DNA of 32,501 bases from Actinomycetota bacterium (GTDB taxonomy: Bacteria > Actinomycetota > Acidimicrobiia > Acidimicrobiales > Ilumatobacteraceae). The stretch is taken from NCBI GenBank assembly GCA_009924875.1, contig RFQQ01000004.1, positions 1 to 32,501 on the forward strand, read 5' to 3'. Position numbers and translations under genes: made by a program. Below are positions 1-7,889 of the stretch, piece by piece. A model generated the notes under the pieces. It was not told the origin of the DNA and searched no databases. It saw only the letters and a list, made by a program, of their open reading frames with translations. The first letter of the stretch is position 1; every line of letters starts with the position of its first letter.

Positions 1-2
1 GG

Positions 3-401
3 AACTGCGCGGTCGCCGAGGTCCCCTTCGTCGATGTGGTCACCACCATGAGCGACCCCTCGCTCCCGCTCACCGTCACCGAGTGGGACGAGTGGGGAGA
101 TCCGCGCGTCGAACCGTGGGCGTCGTACATCGCCTCCTACTCGCCCTATGACAACACCGTCGATACCGGTCGTCCGGCGATGCTCGTCACCGCTGGGCTC
201 AACGATCCCCGTGTCGGATTCCATGAACCGGCGAAATGGGTCGCGCGAATGCGACACCTCGATGAGCAGCGCGGCGATGAGGCCGCCCGACCGCTCCTGC
301 TCCGCACCGAGATGGGTGCCGGGCACGCCGGACCGAGTGGGCGTTACTCGGCGTGGCGCGAGGAGGCCGAAACCCTCGCCTTCATCTTGTCGAACACCTG
401 A
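3..401 (+). CDS. ptrB: Oligopeptidase B / prolyl oligopeptidase family (S9), C-terminal part; 5' end outside window
   Basis: Frame open from base 3: NCAVAEVPFVDVVTTM...WDEWGDP...PAMLVTAGLNDPRVGFHEPAKWVARMR...EMGAGHAGPSGRY, typical of the protease II C-terminus. Confidence 0.85.
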   Translation, partial: NCAVAEVPFVDVVTTMSDPSLPLTVTEWDEWGDPRVEPWASYIASYSPYDNTVDTGRPAMLVTAGLNDPRVGFHEPAKWVARMRHLDEQRGDEAARPLLLRTEMGAGHAGPSGRYSAWREEAETLAFILSNT

Positions 402-414
402 GCGTCCCGAGACA

Positions 415-795
415 TCAACCCGTCGCCGCGGCGACGGTCAGCGCGATCAACAGCGCGTTTCGGGCCAGATGGCCAACACCCACCGGACGGCGGTCGAACG
501 AACCGAAGCATGCGCACACCGGAGGCGCCTCGTCACGTCCCATCGCCCGCAGAATCACCAATGAGAACCCGAGGATCAGCGTCACCATCGCGATCTGAGA
601 CCACGGGTTCGCCAAACCGACGGCGACAAGAGCGCCAAGGGTGATCTCCACGAACGGCACGGGTTGCGCGAGACGACGACCGACACCGAGCGCCGAGGCA
701 TCAGCGAGCCAGTTCGGTGAGGAGAGCTTCAACACCCCGGCCACGATCAGCGTCCCTCCCGCCAAGACACCAGCGAGGGCAATCAGGACGTCCAC
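415..795 (-). CDS. MauE/DoxX-like integral membrane protein
   Basis: 126 aa with about 4 hydrophobic segments and a CACFG motif (PPVCACFGSFDRRPVG) typical of MauE-like redox membrane proteins. Confidence 0.65.
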   Translation of the reverse strand: MDVLIALAGVLAGGTLIVAGVLKLSSPNWLADASALGVGRRLAQPVPFVEITLGALVAVGLANPWSQIAMVTLILGFSLVILRAMGRDEAPPVCACFGSFDRRPVGVGHLARNALLIALTVAAATG

Positions 796-798
796 CGT

Positions 799-1611
799 TC
801 AGCCAACTCCGAGCGCGATCGATGCTCCCTCGCGGGCAACCGTGATGCGCGGCTCGACCGAGTCGCGATGCGCCTCGACTAGGTCGTCGAGCTGGCGATC
901 GGTTCGATCCGGATCATGATGGAACATGACGAGATGTTTCGCCCCCGAGGCCCGCGCAACCTCGATAGCGAACTCCGGGGTGCAGTGACCCCAATCGGGA
1001 CGAGACGCGAGTTCCGCAGCCGTGTACTGCGAATCGTGAATGAGCAGGTCAACACCACGGCACACGTCGACAACTTTCGGGTCGGGACCTGAGCCGTCCA
1101 TCGGCTGCTGGTGGTCGCTGACGTAGGCCACGCTGACCCCGCAAACATCAAGCCGGTAGCCGAACGTTTTGCCAACGTGGCTGACCTCCACCGACGACAC
1201 CGACACACCGCTGATCACCACGGAGCCCCCATCGAGACCCACGAAGTCGGGTCGAGCCGGAAAGGCGTCGAGCCCCACCGGGAACATCGGTGCGCGGATA
1301 ATCGACGCCATCGTCTCATCGAGCGAGCCGCCATCGAGTGGCGAAGGCGCGCACACCGTGATGCGACTGTCCCCGTCGAGCATCGGAGGGAAGAACGGCA
1401 GCCCTTGGATGTGATCCCAATGGAGGTGGGTCACCAGACAGAGCACCTCGCGTCCCGCGGCAACCGAGGCATAGCGCGATCCGGTACCGAGGTCGAAGAG
1501 GATCAGCGGTTGATCAGGCGCGTCGACAACGACACACGAGGTGTTGCCCCCGTAGCGCGCCGTCTCCTCGCCGTGGCAGGCGGTCGAGCCCCGCACCCCG
1601 TGGAAGGTCAC
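799..1611 (-). CDS. MBL-fold metallo-hydrolase (RNase Z / phosphodiesterase-like)
   Basis: VTFHGVRGSTACHG...YGGNTSCVVV...LFDLGTGSR...LVTHLHWDHIQGLPFF; HxHxDH-type motif. Start uncertain (see findings). Confidence 0.85.
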   Translation of the reverse strand: MTFHGVRGSTACHGEETARYGGNTSCVVVDAPDQPLILFDLGTGSRYASVAAGREVLCLVTHLHWDHIQGLPFFPPMLDGDSRITVCAPSPLDGGSLDETMASIIRAPMFPVGLDAFPARPDFVGLDGGSVVISGVSVSSVEVSHVGKTFGYRLDVCGVSVAYVSDHQQPMDGSGPDPKVVDVCRGVDLLIHDSQYTAAELASRPDWGHCTPEFAIEVARASGAKHLVMFHHDPDRTDRQLDDLVEAHRDSVEPRITVAREGASIALGVG

Positions 1612-1722
1612 CGTGACCGACTTGTCTCCGATGCCCGAACGCTAGCGACGGTCCGGCGAGGCGCTCACCGACATCGGTCACACCCGCCCAACACGTCGCC
1701 ATCGGCGCGACCGCTCGTCGGT

Positions 1723-1728
1723 TAGCGT
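1723..1728 (+). promoter_or_regulatory. Putative -10 (TAGCGT), leaderless, 6 nt upstream of ATG 1735
   Basis: TAGCGT-cgcccc-ATG; same spacing as other first-in-operon genes in the window. Confidence 0.6.
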
Positions 1729-1734
1729 CGCCCC

Positions 1735-3174
1735 ATGGCCGCACCACCGCTCCCCAACGGCCTCGTTGCCGTCGTCAAGCGGGACTGCGAGACCTGTCGG
1801 ACCGTCGCGCCCGTCCTCGCCGAACTCGCCGAAGCCACGTCGCTGACCATCTACTCACAAGACGATCCGGCCTTCCCCGACGGCCTGGAGGTCACCGACG
1901 ACCGCGACCTGTCGGTGAGTTGGCACCACGACATCGAGACCGTTCCGACCCTCATCCGAGTCGGCGCCAACGGCGAAGAGGCGCGCACCGTCGGCTGGTC
2001 GCTTCAGCAGTGGCGAGCGCTGACCGGCATCGATCGACTCGCCGAGAACCTCGATCTTCCCGAGCAGCGTCCGGGTTGCGGATCGATGAGCGTCGACCCT
2101 GATCTCGTCGACACCCTGCGTGCCCGACACTCCGGATCGCTCCTTCGATCCCGACACCTCGACCTCGCCGAGGCCGAGGACGAATTCGAATACATGCATC
2201 GCATGGGGTGGAGCGATGGACTGCCGCTCGTGCCCCCAACCGCCGAGCGAGTGCTCACCATGCTCGAAGGCACCTCGAGACCACCCGACGAGGTCATCGC
2301 GATCGTTCCCCCCGACCTCATTCAGGCCACCGTCGAGAAAATCGCGATCTCAGCCGTCATGGCCGGCTGCCTGCCCGAACACCTCCCGTGGGTCATCACC
2401 GCGGTCGAGGCCGTGTGCAACGACGAGTTCAACATGCATGGCCTCCTCGCGACGACCATGCCCGTCGGGCCCGTCATCGTGTGCAGCGGACCGGGGACGG
2501 CTCGCATCGGGATGAATCCGGGGGTCAACGCGCTCGGACAGGGCAACCGCGCGTCGCTATCGATCGGTCGGGCGCTCCAGTTACTGGTGCGCAACCTCGG
2601 CGGAGGCCGACCCGGTGGCGTCGACCGGGCCACCCACGGCAACCCCGGCAAACTGAGTTTTTGCTTCGCCGAGCACCCCGGCCCCTTCGGTTCACTCGCC
2701 GCCAGCCGGGCTGATATCGACGAGTCGACCGATGCGATCACCGTGTTCGCCGGCGAAGGCCCACGCTGCATCGTGGATCAACTCTCGCGGAGCCCGGAGA
2801 GCCTGGCAGGGACCCTCGCCGAGAATCTCCGCGCCATGCATCACCACAAGTTGGCGCTCGCTTTCGACGCCATCCTCGTGCTCGGACCCGAGCACGTTCG
2901 AGTGTTCACCGAGGGCGGATGGGACCGAACGCGGATCGTCGCCGAACTCGAGGCGCGCCTGCAGTTGCCGTATCCCGACATCGTCCGAGGAGCCGGCGGT
3001 ATCGCGGAGGGAATCCCCGACGGTCTCGGCCTCGACACCCTTGCGAAGTTCAGCCCCGGCGGGCTGATGCTCGCCCATGCCGGTGGAGGCGCGGGCCTCT
3101 TCTCCATGTTGATCGCCGGATGGGTCAACGGCGCGTCCGGCAGCCGACCCGTCACCAGAGCGGTGCAATACTGA
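1735..3174 (+). CDS. Two-domain protein: N-terminal thioredoxin-like domain (CETC) plus ~340-aa C-terminal domain of unknown function; upstream partner of the UGSC selenoprotein
   Basis: VAVVKRDCETCRTVAPVLAELAE...VPTLIRVGANGEEARTVGW is Trx-like; C-terminal GWSDGLPLVPPTAERV...PPDLIQATVEKIAISAVMAGCLPEHLPWVITAVEAVCNDEF. 4-nt gap to the next gene. Confidence 0.85.
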   Translation: MAAPPLPNGLVAVVKRDCETCRTVAPVLAELAEATSLTIYSQDDPAFPDGLEVTDDRDLSVSWHHDIETVPTLIRVGANGEEARTVGWSLQQWRALTGIDRLAENLDLPEQRPGCGSMSVDPDLVDTLRARHSGSLLRSRHLDLAEAEDEFEYMHRMGWSDGLPLVPPTAERVLTMLEGTSRPPDEVIAIVPPDLIQATVEKIAISAVMAGCLPEHLPWVITAVEAVCNDEFNMHGLLATTMPVGPVIVCSGPGTARIGMNPGVNALGQGNRASLSIGRALQLLVRNLGGGRPGGVDRATHGNPGKLSFCFAEHPGPFGSLAASRADIDESTDAITVFAGEGPRCIVDQLSRSPESLAGTLAENLRAMHHHKLALAFDAILVLGPEHVRVFTEGGWDRTRIVAELEARLQLPYPDIVRGAGGIAEGIPDGLGLDTLAKFSPGGLMLAHAGGGAGLFSMLIAGWVNGASGSRPVTRAVQY

Positions 3175-3178
3175 TCCG

Positions 3179-3703
3179 ATGACGTCGAAAGTGTTGCTCG
3201 ATCCGACGTCGGAATCGGCCCCGGCGGAACGCCAGCGGATCGCCCGACCGGCGAACCTCGACGGACTCACCGTCGGCCTCCTCGACATCTCCAAACCCCG
3301 CGGTGACGTGTTCTTGGATCGACTCTCCGAGCACCTCGAGCGTCGAGGTGCGACCGTCAGGCGCTACCGCAAGCCAACCTTCGCCAAGCCGGCACCGGTC
3401 GATCTGCGCCATGAGATCGCCGGCCAATGCCATGTGGTGATCGAGGCGCTCGCCGATTGAGGCAGTTGCACGTCGTGCAGTGTGCACGACATCAGTGATC
3501 TGGAGATCCGAGGGGTGCCCGGGGTGTTCATCGCCTCAAGCGAGTTCGTCGACGCCGCCGTCGCGCAGAGCACCTCTCTCGGCTATCCGACGATGGCTCG
3601 CGTCTTCGTGCCGCACCCGATCCAGGACCGCACCGACGACGAGATGCGCGCCCACGCTGATCACGCGTTCGACGAGATCCTGGCCGCCATCACCTCTGGC
3701 TGA
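3179..3703 (+). CDS. UGSC-motif selenoprotein (174 aa, Sec94 encoded by in-frame TGA 3458-3460)
   Basis: ORFs 3179..3460 and 3482..3703 are in the same frame; the bridge reads gcc gat TGA ggc agt tgc acg tcg tgc agt gtg cac gac = A D U G S C T S C S V H D. Both sides continue one protein (…GLLDISKPRGDVFLDRLSEHLERRGATVRRYRKPTFAKPAPVDL… / …GVPGVFIASSEFVDAAVAQSTSLGYPTMARVFVPHPIQDRTDDEM…). SECIS-like hairpin directly downstream. Confidence 0.88.
3458..3490 (+). promoter_or_regulatory. Sec codon and putative bacterial SECIS element
   Basis: TGA (3458-3460); stem GTCGTGCA (3472-3479) / TGCACGAC (3483-3490), perfect 8 bp; apical loop GTG (3480-3482) starting 20 nt after the TGA. Confidence 0.8.
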
Positions 3704-3711
3704 CCGGGCGC

Positions 3712-4578
3712 TCACCCAAGTTCGACGTCATCGCCGACCCGTCGGCACAAGCCGTCCTCGACGAGGTCAGCGAGCAGCCGTTCGGCGACATCACGATCCC
3801 GCTCCATCACCGACGACACCGCGACCACCGGGAGCGGGCCCTCCACCAACGCAGCAAGCAACCGCCCACGCGCCTGACGATCACTCCCCTCGAATTTCGC
3901 TTGCCTCGAACTCACCCCTGCTGAGCCCCGAGCCGGATCAGGGTGTTCGGTCGAACCCGCCCAGGAGCACAACCGCAGCAGCGGACATGTCGAGCAGCCG
4001 GGTGACCGGGAGGTGCACACCGTCGCGCCGAAGTCCATGACGACCTGATTCCAGATCCAGCCGTCACCCGACGGAACGAGCGCGTCCGCGAGACCCTGCG
4101 CCTCCGTCGGCCGCAGTCGCTCCCCCACCAAACGGGCGAGTAGCCGACCGACATTGGTATCGAGCACGCCGACGTCGTGGTCGAAGGCGAATGCGGCGAC
4201 CGCTCTCGCCGTGTACGGGCCGACACCGGGTAGATCCATCAACTCCTCGATCGACGCCGGGAACCTTCCCTCGGCGGTGATCCGTCCGGCCGCTTCATGA
4301 AGGGAACGCGCCCGTCGTGGGTAACCGAGCCCCTGCCATAGTCGGAGCAGTTCGGCGAGCGGAGCCGAGGCGAGCGCCTCCGGGGTCGGGAATCGCTCCA
4401 TGAACATCTCCCAGCGCGGGATGATTCGTGCCACCTGCGTCTGCTGCGCCATCACCTCGCTCACGAGCACGCCCCACGGATCGCGGGTGCGCCGCCACGG
4501 CAGATCGCGCAGACGCGGACCACCCCAGGCGAGGAGGACCGGCACGACCTCCTCGGAGACCGTCGGCGTCCGTGTCAC
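3712..4578 (-). CDS. mutY: A/G-specific adenine glycosylase MutY-like
   Basis: WGVLVSEVMAQQTQVARIIPRWEMFMERFP, HhH LPGVGPYTARAV, LDTNVGRLLARL, Fe-S cluster C-x6-C-x2-C-x5-C (CTSRSPGCSTCPLLRLC). ORF extends to 4665; GTG at 4578 overlaps the upstream stop (GTGA). Confidence 0.9.
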   Translation of the reverse strand: MTRTPTVSEEVVPVLLAWGGPRLRDLPWRRTRDPWGVLVSEVMAQQTQVARIIPRWEMFMERFPTPEALASAPLAELLRLWQGLGYPRRARSLHEAAGRITAEGRFPASIEELMDLPGVGPYTARAVAAFAFDHDVGVLDTNVGRLLARLVGERLRPTEAQGLADALVPSGDGWIWNQVVMDFGATVCTSRSPGCSTCPLLRLCSWAGSTEHPDPARGSAGVSSRQAKFEGSDRQARGRLLAALVEGPLPVVAVSSVMERDRDVAERLLADLVEDGLCRRVGDDVELG

Positions 4579-5870
4579 GACGAGCGGTCGAGCTCGTCGT
4601 CGCCCTCGACGGGTCGAGTGGGCAGTGACTCGTCCGGGTGGCGACGACGACGGGAGCGATCCCAACTCTGGTGGCTCGGCCTGATGTACTCGCCGGTCAC
4701 GTCCCTGATCGGGAACCGCAACTGGAAGTCGATCTTCGACTCCCCGCGACGGGTCTCCTGCTCCGCGAGATCACGGAGCCTCATGAGCCGCTCGCGGCGC
4801 TCGATACTCCACGGACCAACGCGGAGCGTCGCGTAGAGAATTCCGCCGAGGATGATCGGGAAGAAGAACTGCGCGAATCGATAGGAGGCGACCCCGAGGG
4901 TCGCGGTCCGCAGCGGCACGCCGAACCCGCGCAACATGCCGACGTAACTGGTGTCGACGTAGCCAAGGCCTCCCGGCGTGATCGGGATGGCAGCGAGCAC
5001 ATTGGCGACACCGAAGGCGATCACCAGGGCGTCCAGATCGAGCGAGATGCCGAACGCCCTCACGAACACCCAGAGCGCCGCGGCGTCGAGCAGCCAGTTC
5101 AGCGCCGCCCAGAAGGCGACGCGGCCGAGGAGTTGGCGGTCGCTGATCAGCGCCTCGAGACGCTCGGCGAGCTGATGCACGATCCGCGCCGCACGGTCGG
5201 GATCAAGTCGCATACGCCTCGCCACCCATCGAACGAGACGCTCCGAACGACCCTGGCCCTCCATCAGGCCGAAGGTGAGCGCCCCGGCCAGACCCATCAC
5301 GAGAATGCCGACGAGGGCCGCACCGCCATAGATCGGGTTCACCCCGCGGATCGGAATCGACACGATCAGTCCCGTCCACAAGATGAGGTTCAACACAACC
5401 GCGGAACCGAGGCCGACCGTGGCGAGCGCGAAACCCGCGTCGGGACCACCTACCCCCGAGAGCGTCATGAGGCGATAGCCGAGCGCCGAACTGGCCGCGT
5501 TGCCTCCGGGCACGATGCTCGACAGCGCGCGCGTGCTCATCTGGATTCGAAAGAGCCTCCACCGAGAAAGTCCGAGCCCAGCGTCACCGAGCGCGGCTTT
5601 CATCAGGGGCGCGTAACACCACAGGGCGAGCACCTCGAGCAGAAGACCGAGGGCGAGGAGCGCGGGGCGGACATTTCGAATCTCATCGAGCGCCGCGCGA
5701 AAATCGGGAACGAGTGGGATGACGAACAGGTAGAGCACTGCCGCGAACACGACAAGTTTCAGGCTGAGTCGGAACCGGCGGCGACGCCGAGCGGTTTCGC
5801 CCGGCGAACGCTCGATCGCTGGGAGTTCGCCGGTGGGTAGCGGCGCGTCGTGTGTCTGTGGTCCGTCCAT
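4575..5870 (-). CDS. Lysylphosphatidylglycerol synthase TM / UPF0104 flippase-like membrane protein
   Basis: Multi-TM protein with IVPGGNAASSALGYRLM, ITPGGLGYVDTSYVGML, FRFAQFFFPIILGG-type motifs. ATG at 5870 (MDGPQTHD) preferred over the ORF start at 6098, which overlaps the next gene. Confidence 0.85.
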   Translation of the reverse strand: MDGPQTHDAPLPTGELPAIERSPGETARRRRRFRLSLKLVVFAAVLYLFVIPLVPDFRAALDEIRNVRPALLALGLLLEVLALWCYAPLMKAALGDAGLGLSRWRLFRIQMSTRALSSIVPGGNAASSALGYRLMTLSGVGGPDAGFALATVGLGSAVVLNLILWTGLIVSIPIRGVNPIYGGAALVGILVMGLAGALTFGLMEGQGRSERLVRWVARRMRLDPDRAARIVHQLAERLEALISDRQLLGRVAFWAALNWLLDAAALWVFVRAFGISLDLDALVIAFGVANVLAAIPITPGGLGYVDTSYVGMLRGFGVPLRTATLGVASYRFAQFFFPIILGGILYATLRVGPWSIERRERLMRLRDLAEQETRRGESKIDFQLRFPIRDVTGEYIRPSHQSWDRSRRRRHPDESLPTRPVEGDDELDRSS

Positions 5871-5931
5871 GCGCTCCCGGAGCGGGGGCTCCTGCGAACA
5901 CACTACGCACCACCCCGTCGCTCGGGGACGT

Positions 5932-6957
5932 TCACCCCAAGCGCGCGAAGAGGCGCTCCGCTTGCTCAGACGCCCTGGCGCGAACCTCCACGGGGTCAAC
6001 CCGTGTCGGCTGGCCGTCGGCGAACACGATGTCCCCGTCGACGATGACCTCCACCGGGCTGAGACCCGGTGTGAACGCGAGGTACCACGGGTCGACATCT
6101 CCGTGATGCCAAAGCACCGAGTCGTCGGCCGCCTCGGGCACCAAGTCGCGACCCGCTTCGAGCCAACTCCACGCCAGTTCGGGGCCGACGGTCACGTCAT
6201 GCTCCCGGGATCTCGCGTACGCGAGCCGGAACTCCTCGAGCATGTCGGCGCCGATTCCGTCGGTGCCGAGGGCGACAGGATTCGCGAATCGAGCGGGGGC
6301 GGCGTAGCCGACGGAGTTGTTCATGTTCGATCGCGGGTTGTGGATCACCGTTCCTCGCAACCCGTGGGTATCGCTCAGATGCACACCGTGCACGAGCAGC
6401 CAGGAGTCGTTGGTGAGACCCTCCAGGCGCCGCGGGGCATCACGATCCGCCGACCCCTCGGCGACATGGATGTGCACGCCGACACCGAACGACGACGCCA
6501 GTTCCGCGGCCCCAGCGAGCGTCTCATCGGTACAGGTGAACGCGGCGTGCACTCCGACCATCCCCCGACCGCCCTCGGCGAGGAATCGGCGGTTCTCCTC
6601 GAGTCCACGACGAGCGCCGTCGGCCCCATGCCGATCGGTGACGCCGTAGGCGCACACCACGCGAACGCCGACCTCGGCGCAGGCATCGGCGATAACGCTG
6701 AGCGAACCCTCGATGGCGTTCGGCGACTCGTGGTGATCGATGACGGTGGTACACCCCCGCTCCAGCGCCTCGAGTGCGCCGAGCATCGCCGACCAGCGAA
6801 TCATCTCGAGATCGAGCGCGGAGTCGAGACGCCACCAGATCAGTTCGAGGATGTCGGTGAACCCAGCGGGGGTCCGCGACGGGGCCGGCATCCCACGGGC
6901 GAGCGTCGAATACAGATGGTGGTGAGCACACACCATCCCGGCGCTCCGAGTCGTCAT
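5932..6957 (-). CDS. SsnA-like amidohydrolase (metal-dependent hydrolase superfamily), lacking the usual N-terminal segment
   Basis: GMVCAHHHLYSTLARGM, HIHVAEG, VHNPRSNMNNSVGYA-like, LGTDGIGADM; begins only 10 residues before the metal-binding motif. ATGA overlap with the upstream gene. Confidence 0.8.
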   Translation of the reverse strand: MTTRSAGMVCAHHHLYSTLARGMPAPSRTPAGFTDILELIWWRLDSALDLEMIRWSAMLGALEALERGCTTVIDHHESPNAIEGSLSVIADACAEVGVRVVCAYGVTDRHGADGARRGLEENRRFLAEGGRGMVGVHAAFTCTDETLAGAAELASSFGVGVHIHVAEGSADRDAPRRLEGLTNDSWLLVHGVHLSDTHGLRGTVIHNPRSNMNNSVGYAAPARFANPVALGTDGIGADMLEEFRLAYARSREHDVTVGPELAWSWLEAGRDLVPEAADDSVLWHHGDVDPWYLAFTPGLSPVEVIVDGDIVFADGQPTRVDPVEVRARASEQAERLFARLG

Positions 6958-7889
6958 TGAGCCTCCGAACGACGAACCACGCCGCGCGTCGAGGAGATGA
7001 GGCCGTAGTGCTCGGGCCGGCGATACCGCCCGAAGTCGAACAGCGTCTCCTTGTAGTGGCGGCAGAGATCAAGATCGCAGACCGCCGACACGACGAGATC
7101 ACCCGACACGGTCGCTTGAGCCACCACTTGACCCGACGGGGCGATGATCTGCGAGTGGGAAAGCGACTCCACGCCTTCCTCCACGCCTCCCTTGGCGACG
7201 CCGACCACCCATGTCCCGTTCTGGTACGCGCCTGACGCCATGACGAGGTTGTTGTGGAAGGACTGGAGAGGGTTCTGATCAGGATCGGGCGCGTAGTGGA
7301 GCGGCGTGTTGTAGCCGATCAACACCAGCTCGACGCCAAGCAGTCCGAGCACCCGATACGTCTCGGGCCACCTTCGGTCGTTGCACAGCGCCATACCGAC
7401 GACCCCGCCGAACGCGTCGTGCACCCCGAAACCGTCAGGGGACTCCTCGAAGTATCGGCGCTCGAGGTGCTGGAACGGCCTCCATGGCTCGTGCTCGTCA
7501 TGACCCGGGATGTGCACCTTGCGGTAGCGGCCAACGATCTCACCGCTCTCATCGACGAGCACATAGGTGTTGTAGCGATGACCATCCGCGGTCAACTCCG
7601 CGTAGCCGAGGCAGAAGCCGACACCAAGTCGGCGCGCCTCGTCGAAGAGCGGCTGGGTCGCCGCCGACGGCATCTCCCGTTCGTAGAAGTGATCGTGACC
7701 CCCTGGGTCCTCCGTCCACCAGCGCGGAAAGAAGGTGGTGAGCGCCAGCTCGGGGAAGACGATGAGACGGCATCCACGCGAGGCCCCCTCGCGAAGCAGG
7801 GCGATCAGTCGCTCGACCACCGCAGCTCTCGACTCGTCGCGGGCGATCGGGCCGAGCTGAGCTGCGCCGACGTGGAGTTCGCGGCTCAC
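6954..7889 (-). CDS. Carbon-nitrogen hydrolase (nitrilase superfamily), N-carbamoyl-D-amino-acid hydrolase-like
   Basis: Glu FPELALTTFFPRWW, Lys YRKVHIPG, Cys MALCNDRRWPETYRVLGL. Confidence 0.85.
   Translation of the reverse strand: MSRELHVGAAQLGPIARDESRAAVVERLIALLREGASRGCRLIVFPELALTTFFPRWWTEDPGGHDHFYEREMPSAATQPLFDEARRLGVGFCLGYAELTADGHRYNTYVLVDESGEIVGRYRKVHIPGHDEHEPWRPFQHLERRYFEESPDGFGVHDAFGGVVGMALCNDRRWPETYRVLGLLGVELVLIGYNTPLHYAPDPDQNPLQSFHNNLVMASGAYQNGTWVVGVAKGGVEEGVESLSHSQIIAPSGQVVAQATVSGDLVVSAVCDLDLCRHYKETLFDFGRYRRPEHYGLISSTRGVVRRSEAQ

Noticed and set aside
3482-3703. Separate 73-aa gene starting at GTG 3482
   Set aside because: Same frame as 3179..3460, no Shine-Dalgarno or -10 upstream, and the sequence across the TGA completes the UGSC-CTSC motif, so one read-through gene is better supported.
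3179-3703. Pseudogene with a nonsense mutation
   Set aside because: The TGA sits exactly at the U of a known UGSC motif, is followed by a SECIS-like hairpin, and the rest of the frame is intact. Absence of Sec machinery in the genome would revive this option.
4638-5840. 400-aa plus-strand ORF
   Set aside because: Antisense to the flippase-like gene, composition dominated by R/E/H/D typical of spurious high-GC frames, no recognisable domain.
5871-5892. Intrinsic terminator between the SsnA-like gene and the flippase gene
   Set aside because: Stem is only 5 bp with no T-tract on either strand; reported only as a low-interest leader structure.
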